A stretch of 64,000 nucleotides of DNA from Hydractinia symbiolongicarpus (GCF_029227915.1 NC_079876.1:16866001-16930000); one strand, 5' to 3'; numbered from the stretch's first letter, positions 12,822 through 24,600 are shown. Made by a program: numbers and translations. The notes: generated by a model from the sequence alone, not told the origin.

Positions 12822-12949
12822 CTGGGTGATTCTGGCTGATTCTGGGTGATTTTGGGTGGTTCTGGCTGATTCTGGGTGATTTTGGGTGGTTCTGGCTGAT
12901 TCTGGGTGGTTCTGGGTAGTTCCATAGTTTGGTAATACCGGAATCTGAG
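12822..12949 (-). repeat. right inverted terminal repeat with 10-11-bp minisatellite
   Basis: Units read on the plus strand as TTCTGGGTGA, TTCTGGCTGA and TTTTGGGTGG, inverted relative to 10130-10260. The array ends in TTCCATAG, then GGTAATACCG, then the target duplication GAATCTGAG. Confidence 0.85.
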
Positions 12950-13269
12950 TTAATAGTTAGGCAGTTGATTTCGAATTTCGCACCAAATTAAAAAACACTA
13001 TTTGAATCTACTTTTCGTTTTCCAACACGACCATACTTAAATTTTCCATAATACTTTGCAAGAAAGATGCTTTGTACTGGTTCACTGCTCCTTACAAAAC
13101 TGAGCGGCTTTGCAGGTTGTATGATGCAATTCTTTACTGTAAGTCACGTGGCGAAATAATTACAGTGGAACTTTTATAACGACTACAGCCTCGTTTCTAC
13201 GATATTTAATTATTGTGAAAATAATTTTATAAAGAAAAAATATTACATCAGAACTTTGCAGAGATAAAG
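12950..13269. other. no recognisable gene
   Basis: AT-rich spacer between the foldback element and duplicated segment A. Nothing supported. Confidence 0.5.
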
Positions 13270-13619
13270 CCTCCTTTTCAAGTTCGTTACAATATAGTAA
13301 TGAATAACCTCATTTTTAAGTTGCTCATATTTAAAAAAGCAAATCAACAAGTCATTTCATGGTTAAATTTAAACTCCGTTGGTTCTTTGTTTTTCCAATA
13401 GCTTGAAGATGTTGTCATTATTTTCAATTTATGAAATATCTAAGATTCGTGTTCTTTTGAAATTGTTCTTATCAAGAAACTGACATAGTTTTAACCGATC
13501 GCGTTTCAGAGAAACATCTTTGAAATATTCGTGCAGACGAAATCGAATATATTGAGTACAGTCGTTCTATTTTTATCCCTATATCATACTCAACCAAAAT
13601 GAATATGTTTCAAAAAATA

Positions 13620-14710
13620 TAGATAAAAAAATTCCTAGGGACGAGAGTGCTAGATAAGGCAATATTGATATTTAGTAATTTTTTTTCCTTTTTTAAAAAA
13701 AACTAAATAAAGCAAAGATATAAACAGCTGGCCATGCTATTCTCCAGAAAAACAAATATATATAAAAATCACTGGGGTCGAGAGTGCTACACTAGGCAGT
13801 ATTAACCCTATTCGGTCCGGGGGGGGGGGCGGATTCCGCCCCCCCTGACGGTTTTTCTTTAATAACTCCTGATTGCTTTCCTATATAGCTATGATACTTA
13901 CTGAGTTTCAACATTTATCAATTAGACACCTGCATGTTAAATTTTCAGGTCCCATACCTTTCAGAAGCTTTGATATTGGCCATTACTCGAAACTACCTCT
14001 AAAATCTCTATGAAATCCTTATAATGGGAAAAATATAATAACTCCTGTAAGGATTATCCTTAGAACTTGAAACTTGCAACACAACTTTGTTTCATCAAGA
14101 AAAATTATTTTGAATAATTTTTACACGTGACTAATCCGTTTCCCGATTTTATCGGATTTTACCCAAAAATCGGAAAAACAACGGATTTTCGGGCAATTTT
14201 TGGCAATTTTTGATCCGATCCATGTAAAAACCGGAAGATATGTTAAAAAAAATTTATTTAGCTTTCAAAAACTTTAAACAGAATGTAAAAATTCACTCTA
14301 GAACAAAAGTAATCATATTTTAAGCAGATAGTTGCATTTTTAACAATTTTTAAGCTTCTGATGACGTCCCAGAAAATGTGCTGACGCAAGCAAAAATTTA
14401 TTGCTGCCATTTTGTTCCTTTTATGACGTACTATAAGTGTGCCCAGTTTGATTCAATTTGAACAATCCTATGAAAAGTTATTGAGGGAAGGGGCGGAATC
14501 CGCCCTCCCGGTCATAGTATGTTCGAAAAACCCCGGACCGAATAGGGTTAATATTTGGTAAATTTTTTCCCCTTGTTTTATAAAAGGCTAAATAAGTCAT
14601 AAAATAAACAGCTAGCCATCCTATTCTCCAGGGATCTTTACCTGTTCGTTCTTTTTCCGCATAACAAATAGATAAAGAAAGTCACTGGGGACGAAAGTGT
14701 TAAGCCAGAT
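13620..14710 (+). repeat. ~150-bp minisatellite-like units, copy A
   Basis: Units ending in GGGACGAGAGTGCTAG or a variant, followed by a T-rich block and CAGCTAGCCATCCTATTCTCC. About two and a half units are interrupted by the MITE at 13806-14547. The matching array in copy B is at 44958-45414. Confidence 0.7.
13806..14547. mobile_element. piggyBac-type MITE, complete copy (TTAA sites)
   Basis: 742 bp with 17-bp inverted ends CCCTATTCGGTCCGGGG, flanked on both sides by TTAA (13802-13805 and 14548-14551). Subterminal palindromes of the GGCGGATTCCGCCC type lie inside both ends. It has no coding capacity. TTAA duplication plus termini starting CCC is the piggyBac signature; Kolobok also uses TTAA. 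The paralogous segment B has the uninterrupted site with a single TTAA at 45254-45257, confirming insertion. Partial relatives lie at 28491, 50981, 55166 and 56432. Confidence 0.88.
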
Positions 14711-15094
14711 TGGTTTCTTCTATAAAAATGCATTATGTTATCGTAGCAGTTTTATCGTAACAGTCCAAGATTTTTATTAAAAATGTCGTGTGAAATTATT
14801 TTAACAGGTGAAAAAAATTTTTGAGTCTCGAATTTAACTGAAACACTTCCGTGGTTCATACGAGTAGAATAATTTTCTCCTGATGCAAATTATCCTATAC
14901 ATGATGACGTATTAACATATTAATTTGAATAAAAATAAATTATTACTATACTTTTTGTTTCTGCGTTTTCACAATTACTTTTTTATGTTTAATACATTAT
15001 CAAATGTTTTACAATAAAAAAAGTATTTAATGATGTCATATTTCACGAATTTATAAATTCCAATTTTTCATTCACTTATTATTTTTATTTTTAG

Positions 15095-15590
15095 ATATCC
15101 AGAGTCGTATTAAATCTAACGATATCGAGAAACTGAAAAAAATACTATCCATTTATCCAAACATCGTTCACAAGAGAGATGAAGATGAATATACACCATT
15201 GATATAGACAGTACGCAACACCGACAATACATCAATGGTGGAAATGCTCATCTCATATGGAAGTGATATTTGGGCGGAAGATAGATGGAAACAAAACAGT
15301 CACATATGGCTGCATGGAGAGATCTTCACACAATATTAGATATTTTATGTCGACATGATGTAACAAACATCAACCGTGGAAATGTTAACAACCGCACACC
15401 ATTACATCTTGCTGCATGATATGGTAACATATCATGTGTTGATGTTTTGTTGCATCATGGAAATATTGATGTGACGATCGAAGATAAATATGGAAACACA
15501 GCTTATGATCGTGCTGGAGGATGTGATGAACAAAATCGGGATAAAATAAGACAAAAATTAAAAGTTCACAAAGTTATTAAGTTTATTTAA
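15095..15590 (+). pseudogene. broken ankyrin-repeat exon (paralogue of 45821-46311)
   Basis: It follows a splice acceptor (TTTATTTTTAG) and starts ATATCC, like the intact copy at 45821. It encodes ankyrin-type text: ILSIYPNIVHKRDEDEYTPL, then MVEMLISYGSDIWAEDR, then TNINRGNVNNRTPLHLAA, then GNISCVDVLLHHGNIDVTIE. Two in-frame stops (a TAG near 15208 and a TGA near 15418) and a frameshift near 15300 inactivate it. No helicase, FN3 or HEPN exons lie upstream of it, because the foldback element and unrelated DNA occupy that side. The copied exon is therefore an orphan fragment. Confidence 0.85.
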
Positions 15591-15960
15591 TAAATAGAAA
15601 GAAAAATAAATTTGTATTATATCTTAATTTGAAAATAATAAGTATTAAATAAATGTTTAAATAAATATTTAGGTATGGAATGTTTTTATTTTTTTAAATT
15701 TTTGTGCGTGGTATAAGAAATTAAAAGATAAATTAAGAGTAAAGTTTTATTTTTTAAAATTTCATAACAATGAGGAGAAATAATAGTGAAAAAACGGATG
15801 TAATGATTCGCGGTCAGAAAAAGATGATATTTTTAAACGGAGTAAACTAATTAACAAATTGAATGTAGTGAATAAAACTTGAGAATAAAGTGCGGAGGTT
15901 AAAAATAGTAAATACTTATAGTTTTAATAAATCTGACAGCTTTGATTTTTTATGTATGTA

Positions 15961-18357
15961 GAAAGTCAGACAAGAAAGTGGTGAAGGACGTGAAAGTTAT
16001 ATCGGGAGAAGAGTGTGTTTCCCAGCATAGGTTGCTGGTTTGTGATATTATCTTGAAGAGTGTCAGAGAAGCCAAGGGAAAGTACAGGCCCCGTCGAAAA
16101 GTCTGGAAGCTGAAGGAAGAGATTGTAGCAAGACAATTTAGTGCAAAAGTTCAGCAGTTAGCCTACAATAGTCAATGTGATAGTGACAATGTTGAAAGTA
16201 CTTGGACTACTTTGAAGAATTGTCTTCTAGAAGCTTCTGATGATACCTGTGGGTGGACGAAAGGACCAGCTAGACATAGTCAGACCTGGTGGTGGAATAA
16301 TGAGGTTGACCAGTGTATAAAGGAAAAGAGGAAACTTTGGAAAGAGTGGAAGTCAGGTGGTAGTAAAAATATTTACTTAGAAGCTAAGCGTCGGGCTCGT
16401 ACAGCAGTGTATAAGGCAAAATCAGAGGCAGAGAGAAACAGATTTGCAGATGTGTTAAGAAGGGAAGACCAGCGCAATGACGTATTTAAGATAGCAAAGC
16501 AAATGAAGAAGACTAATCAATATATTGTAGGTGAGAGGTGTATACGTAATGATGAAGGTGTTTTGGCTAGCACAGAGGAGGAGAAAAGGGTAGCTTGGAA
16601 GAATCATTATCAGAGGTTGCTGAGTTTGATTGGGACGAGGATAATTTGTCTGATGATGATGTCGTAGAAGGGCCAGCCATGCAGATCAAGACAGAATGGG
16701 TAGTGGAGGCTATTAGGGAAATGAAGATTGGCAAGTCTGCAGGAGTATCAGCTATTGTTGCAGAGATGGTAAAAGCATCTGGATATATTGGAGTTGAGCT
16801 TATTTCAAATCTTGCTAACCAGATTATAAAGGATGGTGCTATTCCGAGTGAGTGGCAGTCGAGTGTAATAGTGAATTGTTTCAAGGGCAAGGGTGATGCA
16901 TTAGAAAGGGGTAACTATAGAGGTTTGAAGTTGGTTGATCAAGTAATGAAAGTTATTGAAAGAGTGATTGATAAGTTACTTAGAGAAAGAATTGATATAG
17001 ATAAGATGCAATTTGGTTTTGTTCCAGGGCGTGTCACTACAGATGCAATATTTTTACTCAGACAGCTTCAGGAAAAGTATTTAGGAAAGAGAAAGAATCT
17101 CTATTTTGCCTTTGTAGATTTAGAGAAAGCTTTTGATAGAGTGCCACGTGAAGTTATTTGGTGGGCTATGAGAAAATTAGGTGTGGATAAGTGGCTAGTT
17201 ACGATGGTTCAGTCTATGTACAGCAATGCTAGAAGTCGTGTCAGGATTAACGATTCACTTAGTGATGAATTTAGTGTAAATGTTGGTGTACATCAGGGTT
17301 CTGTACTTAGTCCTTTGTTGTTTATTCTAGTCTTAGAAGCGCTGTCGATGGAGTTCAGAACAGGTTGCCCATGGGAGTTATTGTATGCAGATGACTTGGT
17401 TCTCATAGCAGAGTCGATGGAAGAATTAGTTGAAAAGTTTGAGAAGTGGAAGAAAGGACTAGAAGAGAAAGGGCTGAAGGTAAACACAGCAAAGTCTAAA
17501 GTCATGATAAGTAGCATTGCAGCCAAGTGTGACCTTGTAGTTGGAAAGTGGCCTTGTGGAGTTTGCAGGAAAGGGGTTGGTAGTAACTCAATTTTTTGTC
17601 AGACTTGCAAGCATTGGGTACATAAGAAGTGCAGTAGTATTAGTGGAAGGTTAAGAGCTGGCATACAGTTTGTATGCAAGCGTTGTAAGGGCGAGATTAT
17701 AGAGAATAAAGTATTTCCAGCTTTAATGATGTACAACAGTGGCTCGTTAGAGATAGTTAAGAACTTCTGTTACTTAGGTGATATGTTGGGCAGTGGAGGG
17801 GGTGTTGGAAGAAGTGTTGCTTGCAGGATAGGTTCTGCTTGGAAAAAGTTTAGAGAGTTACTTCCTTTATTGACTAGCAGAGTCCTGTCAATTGAGGTAA
17901 AAGGTAGGTTGTATGAGGCCTGTGTAAGAAGTGTTTTGTTGTACGGTAGTGAGACATGGGCAGTGAAGCAGGAAGATCTTGACCGTTTAGAAAGGAATGA
18001 TATGAGAATAGTTAGGTGGATGTGTAATGCCAGTCTGAGAGACAGAAAGAGTTCAGATGAGCTAAGAAGCAGGCTATAAGTCTCCGTAGAATTAAAGATG
18101 TTATCCAGATAAGAAGATTGAATTGGCTGGGGCACTTGGAAAGAATGGAGAAGGATAATTGGGTAAGAAAGTGTAGAGACTTGATAGTTCCTGGGGCAAA
18201 GCCCAGAGGCAGACCGAGAAAGACTTGGCAGGAGGTTATAAGGACAGACTTGATAGAGAGGAAGTTGAGTTTAGATCTAACACAGTCTAGATCAGATTGG
18301 AAGAGGGTCATTAATATACCCCGTCCAACCCATGCTAGCATGAAAAACGGACGTTAA
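15961..18357 (+). pseudogene. LINE polyprotein: endonuclease end, reverse transcriptase, PHD-like finger
   Basis: Read in three frames. The first part (to about 16620) holds the C-terminal edge of the endonuclease and a basic linker with TWWWNNEVD. The second (16595-18079) has reverse-transcriptase blocks: GNYRGLKLVDQVMKVIERV, QFGFVPGRVTTDAIFLLRQL, FAFVDLEKAFDRVPR, GVHQGSVLSPLLF and the catalytic box LLYADDLVLIAES. A C-rich finger follows: CGVCRKG, FCQTCKHWVHKKCSSI, FVCKRCKG. The thumb-like C-terminal part reads KNFCYLGDMLGSGGGVGRS and YGSETWAVKQEDLDRLER. The third part (from about 18080) carries LNWLGHLERMEKDNWVRK and GRPRKTWQEVI. The order matches LINEs common in cnidarians and sponges. Frameshifts between the parts mean it is dead. 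Confidence 0.88.
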
Positions 18358-18387
18358 GCCGAGAATGATGATGATGATGACGATGAT
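15961..18387 (+). mobile_element. 5'-truncated non-LTR retrotransposon (LINE) with GAT-rich tail
   Basis: The element begins abruptly in the last part of an endonuclease-like region (KVVKDVKVISGEECVSQHRL) and continues through a basic linker and a reverse transcriptase. It ends with RPTHASMKNGR, a stop, and a GATGATGATGATGACGATGAT tail instead of poly(A). The sister segment near 46836-46850 reads straight from TATGTATGTA into AAATAATGA, which gives the empty site. ATGTA appears at both edges here, a likely short target duplication. Two single-base frameshifts (near 16615 and 18075) break the ORF. Confidence 0.9.
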
Positions 18388-18587
18388 GTAGAAATAATGA
18401 ACAGAGACAGCGGAATAAAAAAGATATAAAGTGTGATGTGTGTGAACATGCCAACCTGGGCTTTGGCGAAAGCTTGCTGAAAGATATATTTGGATATGTC
18501 GTAGATTTTGTCGTTCTTATTATTTTTTAAGATAAAAAATTTTAATGAAATTAAAAAAAAAAAATCTAAAAGAACAGAGAAGAAGTA

Positions 18588-19995
18588 AAAATACAATTTC
18601 GTACCCAGACTGATTTATACTTTACATCTTCTGAAATTGGTTATCATTGAAAGCATGAATTGATTATTGTAGATCTTAAAATAATTAAAAAAAAAGTTAT
18701 TTAAAACATTTAAATACAGAATGTCACGATGTTTCATAATCCGAAATTATTTTGCATTTTTGCATAGAGATTGCACAAATTTCGCGTTATAATGTGAGTT
18801 ATGTACAAATTGACGCATTGCCTCTCATTTAGAACGCATGGTCACATGATGGCTGTCTTAATGTTGAAGTAGCTATATTTTCCAATAATTTTTTTTATCT
18901 TTTAGGCCTGAATGAAGTAAATATCTCAAATGATTTTGTTTGGAAAACAACAAGACGTATGTCCAAGGTCACATGATTTTTAACCGTCCCAAGCATTCCG
19001 CATGGTGCAATGCAGAGCAAATATCACCTTATTTATTTTCTTAACCTCGTCCCCATGTCTTGTTAACCTTTTTATATTTTCAAGACCTGAGAAGCCCTGG
19101 CTCTGAGTGGTCACGTGACGACAATATACGGACGTATAGTGGGTATTTTGAAAATAATTATTTTGTTTCGCCCTTCCACGTTTAAAGTATACCCAAGCAG
19201 TCGAGAAAGAAATAAAAGAACTGACAGAATTATTTAAAATATCAAAAATAAAATTAATAAAAAAAGATTATATATATTTTTACATAAATATGTTATATTG
19301 TAAATAGTATTTTTATTTATTTATAATAATATTATTTAATGTATATAAAAACTGTTAATAAATATTGTATAAAATTATAAACATTCACACTTGCGTACCT
19401 GTTTTTAATTCCCAGTACTTCTCCCCTTTTTTTTTACGCTTCCTCCCATTTTAAAAAAGTTCATCTTATTCTGATTATACTGAAGAATAGTAACATAACA
19501 TTTATAAATTAAAACTCGAAACAATAAAACAAATAAAAAGACACAATTTATTGTGTTTACACATCATAAAAGCCGCCATGTTATGATCATTGATTTTTCG
19601 TATTTTTTGCAGTTTGACGTCATCTCCCGTATTTCGAAAAGTAGCACCATAAACATGCCGCCCTAAAACTCATGAAACAATTCTTGGCGAAAAAAATGAA
19701 GATGAAATTATTGCAACTAAATTTATTTTTGTGAGTAATTATAACACACTTGTCTAAGAAAAAGGGAAGTAGTGCCAGAAAGCATTCTTGCTTTAAAGGC
19801 CTTCCAACAGGTAAGAAACAGCAAGCTGCTTGGACCATTTTTGTCCTCTGGATATGTTGCCTGATATGTCAAAGCAGCTAGCGCCCGGTCTCCAAGTGAA
19901 GACGCAACAACCTCTGGGGACAAAGTTGTGCGTAGGCTTATTAACAAAGTTGATACTCTTCAAAAACGAATATATAATAAGATGAACACTTTTTG
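18588..19995. other. 3' part of segment A, no intact gene
   Basis: Continues the alignment with segment B after the LINE, including AACCTCGTCCCCA near 19045, TCACGTGACGACA near 19111 and a degraded foldback block at 19840-19938. No coding region is supported. Confidence 0.6.
19840..19938. repeat. degraded foldback MITE (copy A of 48419-48516)
   Basis: The left arm, with GTTGCCTGATATGTCAAA, and the right arm, with CTCTGGGGACAAAGTTGTG, are imperfect inverted copies. The paralogous position in segment B holds the better-preserved copy. Confidence 0.5.
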
Positions 19996-21153
19996 TGATA
20001 AAGATAAAAATCTCAACTAAATCTTAACTAATTAACAAATACAGACAATAGCATTCCAACACCAACGATTTTGATTGATCTAATTTAAAAAGCATACTGC
20101 ATACCTTACGCAAATTATAGTTGTTGTGTTCGGGTTAGCAGTCAAAAAATTCATTATTGAAGTGAAACTGCGTCTAAATTAGCTGTCAGCAAGTTTATTA
20201 AAAAAAGAAGTATATTGTAGACTCTATTCTAAAAACAGCAGCTTGTTTTGTAGCCCATAGAACTTTATGAGCACTTCAGAATAACAGATTATCTTTATAC
20301 CAATTTTAAATTAGGGTATTAAATCCTTTACGACGTCAGACAAAAGCATTCAAACGCAAACGTATTTGACTGATTTAATTTAAATAATATACTGCATGTT
20401 TGCGTAAATGGTTGGGATTTTTATATACTATGTTAATTAGATGTCTGAAAATTTCATAAAAAATATATAGCTAGCTGTTAGAAAATGTATTTACTGGATC
20501 ACATTTAAAGAAAATGAAAAACGTTTTCTTAGTTATTTACAATTACTTTAAGGCTAGGAGATTCAAAAAGTTAAAGTAACAATTAAAGTAAGAGCCCTTC
20601 ACGAATTTCCATAACTTAATTGATAAAAGGATTTATTCTTCTTTTAAGTATAACTATTAAGTTAAACTATTTTTTCTGTCATTACAACTTTTCCTATTCT
20701 TATTATTATTCCGAATATCCACTTCATGTTTTAGGAGAATTCGTATTCGCCTAAAGTTGTGTTTCCTGGAAGAGAAAAGCAAAATACTCATTTCATTGTA
20801 CGGATGAACTTTGTTTTTAGTACGGGCGTTGCAATGTTTCAAGGAAACGCAGAAAAATCAGTCTTAATAATATTTTGTCCGGAATTGTTGAACTAAAACT
20901 TTTTTTAAAAAAATAATTATTTGCCCTTAATTCCATCCGTACCTTACATATAACATAGGAACAAAAGTGCATTTTAATTGGTTTGAGTGCACAGAATTTT
21001 AAGTTTTTATATGTTGACGGAACAGTAAAGTCGAGATTAAGTCATGCGATTCATTTTTCTTGTTAAAAAATTAAAATAATTCGAAGATATGAACCTTCAT
21101 TTCCTGAAGCTTCCAGAGAGCAAATTTATTATTTTATGTTTTATACCGATGCA
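19996..21153. other. no recognisable gene
   Basis: AT-rich. Nothing supported on either strand. Confidence 0.45.
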
Positions 21154-21688
21154 CAGTATACTCTCCAATTAGCGGACACCATCGGTAAATCATTAAAGTG
21201 TCTAACGTTTGGAAAGTTTTACATTTTATGCCGCAAATTAGAAAATAAGGCCGATTTTTGTATTACAAAGGAAAAATAACAAATTATAATATAATATTAA
21301 CATAATGAAAACGAAACAAACTTTCAATCTTTACAGATCTTTAAAGTTTTTCAAACAAATTTTAACAAATGACGGAGGATTACAGATTTTATTTTGAAAT
21401 GTTTTTAATTAATTTTTGTTTTCTGCTATTTATCTTGACGATCTTTAGCCTCTATTGAGATCGTTTATTTTTTTTGAACTGTCCGCTAATTGGAGAGAAA
21501 AAAAAAACCATATTTGCTTTTTGGTGCAATAAATATTGTCCGCTAATTAGAGTGTCCGCTAATTAAGTGTCCGCGTTGTGGAAAGTTTTTATGAGTCTTT
21601 GACTATAAAACGGTCAGTGTATGAGCAAAATGTCCGCTAATAAGATGTCTTTGCCTTTTAGAGTGTCCCCTAATTGGACAGAATACTG
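21154..21688. mobile_element. Tc1/mariner-like MITE
   Basis: The left end CAGTATACTCTCCAATTAGC and the right end, read in reverse as CAGTATTCTGTCCAATTAGG, are inverted repeats of about 26 bp. TA follows the right end; the left side reads CA, so the target duplication is imperfect. Internally the terminal motif recurs several times, as TGTCCGCTAATT near 21473, 21536, 21550 and 21630. It has no coding capacity. Short termini beginning CAGT next to TA suggest Tc1/mariner, but this is family-level inference. Confidence 0.6.
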
Positions 21689-24600
21689 TATAAGAAAATG
21701 CTTTCAGGTTTTATTAAAAATTCAGCTTTTTGGAGACACAATATTCCTTTTTAAGAAACATTATATGCTAACAAATACACTTGCCTGGTGGATAATTAAT
21801 ATGACATTTGAAATATCATAGAATGGAGCTGCTATATAAGAAACAGTTTTATGCAAAATTGAGTGCATTAAAAGCTTTAGTCATAAACGATATTACAGCT
21901 TTTTCTTGAACTAGTTATTATTACAAAACATAAATGTAAATATTTAAAAACTATTTTAAGAGCAGAGAAAGAGAAAACACGATCCTACGCGATGTGAAAA
22001 TTAATGAATTATACTCTCATTCTTTCGTTTTATGTTATAGATTCAGCTTTACTTGCAGAAAACTGTTGAGTACATTATTCTCAAATATCAAAAATCATAA
22101 TAATTATGACGTTTCCGAAATTTTATAATGTTCAACGAACTGAAGTTTTTAGATCAACATAATATTCCTGTTAAATTATATTTAGATTTGAAGAACATAA
22201 CTATTTTGGAAACGAGGCTACTTTCAGAAAGCTCCTCTATATGAAGAGTTTGACCGTAACATCCCGCTCACAATTGGCAATGCCAAACCAACCTTAAAGA
22301 TTAATTCAGTATTCGCACCACAAGAGCATCTAATCTCAAAAATAAATCAGCAAAAATTTGTTTCAAATTTTTCTTTTAATGGCATAATTGACTGGCATAA
22401 CTGTAAGGTTTGCCTTTAATACTTTCTGATCCTGAGCTTATGGGCGTTTCTGAAAATGGGTAAATTCTGGAATATAAGAAAGTATGATGATAACAAAACA
22501 TTTATTTGGTTAAATTTCATCGAACCAGCCCAAAACCATATCATACCAAATGTCAAGTCAATAGGTTAATATTGGAGTATGGAACTTTTAAGTGAAAGGA
22601 CACTATAATACCCGGTTTAGTCTTATTTTGTGGATTTTTTATGTTCACTGCTTTGTAATTAGTATTAAAAGTCATGAGATAATATATCACAAATGTTTGA
22701 TATCTACTACTACTGTTAGTGGATCCTGGGTTTGAATCACATGTCAGGTTGAGCGTTCAATCTAGGTGTGCCTTAAAACATGATTGTGTTCGATTTACCT
22801 GAGATTTCTTCATAGCGTCTTCTTAGGTCAAGCAAGAATCATTTTACAAAAAATCTTTTTACTTTTTTCAGTATTAACATAAAATTTACAGGTATATAAT
22901 CTTTAACAAAATAACTATGTAATTTTGTTATGCCTCATGCAAAAGTAAATTCTATCAGATTGGTTTGAAATTACTCCTTTTAGATAAATATCAATTTATT
23001 TAGAATGTTAAAGAAAGCATGTCAATCTTTTTTGTTACTACATTCGATCAAAATTAGAACGGAAATGATTTTCTTCAATTTTTCGGGCTTTTCCACAAAA
23101 TAACTTAAACTTTACCTTTATCTTTTTTAGTGGGCTAATATTAAACACGTTTAATAACCATTAATTGACGTCTAAAACGTGCCATAGCAAAGTGTCTTCC
23201 AATTCAAAGTTCCCAAGTAACTTTTTTTTTCATTTACAAGCATTATTTTGCATGTATCACTCATAAAACTTTAAATATGACAACAGGTATACAACAACAA
23301 TCCTATTAGTTGTGCAATTTTATATTATAATACCCTTGTGTGTACAACAATACTTTAATTGATTAGTTAATTTTAAGTCAATTCTCGGAGCTAACAGGAC
23401 AACAACATCAGCATATTTTTACACTAAGAATTGTAAAGAATTCAGATTATATTAAAATACAAAACTTTAACCAACTCAAATTCAGTGCAAATAAAATGTC
23501 TCAAAAAAGGACCGTTTCTACCGCGACAAAGTAATTAAATCAACACGGGACATACCACCCAATGCCCGCATGTGTAATTTGAAAATAGGATTGATCAATA
23601 TGCGAAAATTCATCTAGGAATATTGGGTTTAAACAACAATTCGTGTTGCCATAGTAATTAATAAAAAACAAGTATTTCAAATATTTCTTTACTTTGAACT
23701 TTCACCACAGTGAATTAGTTATCACAACATGTGATCTTGATAAAGCCATAAAGGCCTTTTGTTCCATTCCACATTTTTCATGCACGCCATATAATTTTAT
23801 AAAGTTTACCAGTTCCACTGCAAAATGTTAAAACATCAAAAAGGACTTTAAAAATGTAAACTCCTTCATTCAATTTGACTTTTACTGCTCCTTGTGTACA
23901 CCATACGCAGGAATGTGTGTTTGGTTTAGCCTTTCTTCGTCTCGGAATAAAAAATGAACACATTGGTGAATATTTTACACGGAGCCAATTCATGTGCGAG
24001 ATTACATGAGACACTAGCCAAGGCGGTTAAAGTTTTATTTATAAAGTGGGTTGACATTGATTTTCAAAAGAATGTCTTAAGATCTAGTGCTCATAATGTT
24101 TTATTTATTATAGTGTAGTTAAGTCTAGCTTAAGATAAACGTATTTCATATTCCTGTACATGTTACCGAGTCAAACCTTAGGTGGCTAGTGTCTGGAAAC
24201 GAAACTTCAGGAACGAAAAGTTGTTTAATGACGCGCCGTTTATTCATTTTTGTGAAAAAGCGCATATTTCGCTTTAGGTACAAACGTTTGACTGATTTTT
24301 TCTATCATTATGAGTCTTATCTCATATGTATTGGATGTTGGATGGTTGGTTGTTTTTGTTGCATCAATTATAAGGAACTTATAGCTAGCTATAACTAAAT
24401 TAGGTGCATTTTGGAAATTCATTCTGCAGACATTGATTCTATTTTTTATTCCATTTTATTCTATTTCTAAAGTTTTTACCAGTGTTGCTTATGATTTTGT
24501 ATCTCTATTATGATGATACGATCATCTTGAAATTTGTCATTTCAGATGATTCTTCAGCCCAAAAGTCTTGACATCAATCAAATATAATTGTAAACACAAC

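Larger units (their letters stand above)
10139..12940. mobile_element. foldback-type DNA transposon with 9-bp target duplication
   Basis: The two ends are inverted copies. The left end begins CGGTATTACTAAGCTATGG and continues into an array of ACCCAGAAC/AGCCAGAAT-type 10-11-bp units to about 10260. The right end (12822-12940), read on the minus strand, begins CGGTATTACCAAACTATGG and runs into the same array. GAATCTGAG lies directly outside both ends (10130-10138 and 12941-12949), an exact 9-bp target-site duplication. That length fits Mutator-like elements, or Merlin at 8-9 bp; the long minisatellite-like terminal repeats are foldback/MULE-like. No transposase was recognised inside, so the element looks non-autonomous. 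It carries two exon-like ORFs (11240-11451 and 11682-11979). Confidence 0.75.
13270..19995 (+). repeat. segmental duplication, copy A
   Basis: Colinear with 44262-48585 in many blocks. Examples are TTACAATATAGTAATGAA, the CGTGCAGACGAAATCGAATA stretch at about 13533 and 44550, the ankyrin exon, the AAATGTTTAAATAAATATTT stretch after it, and the TGTCCGAA-free 3' blocks around 18600-19990. Copy A is longer than copy B because it took up a piggyBac-type MITE and a LINE. Divergence is substantial, so the duplication is old. The outer edges are approximate. Confidence 0.85.

Noticed and set aside
18012-18341. Minus-strand 109-codon frame over the LINE end
   Set aside because: Antisense shadow of the LINE C-terminal coding region.
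22700-22830. Second tRNA-derived SINE
   Set aside because: Only a B-box-like GGGTTTGAATCAC is present; no A box or foldable arms.
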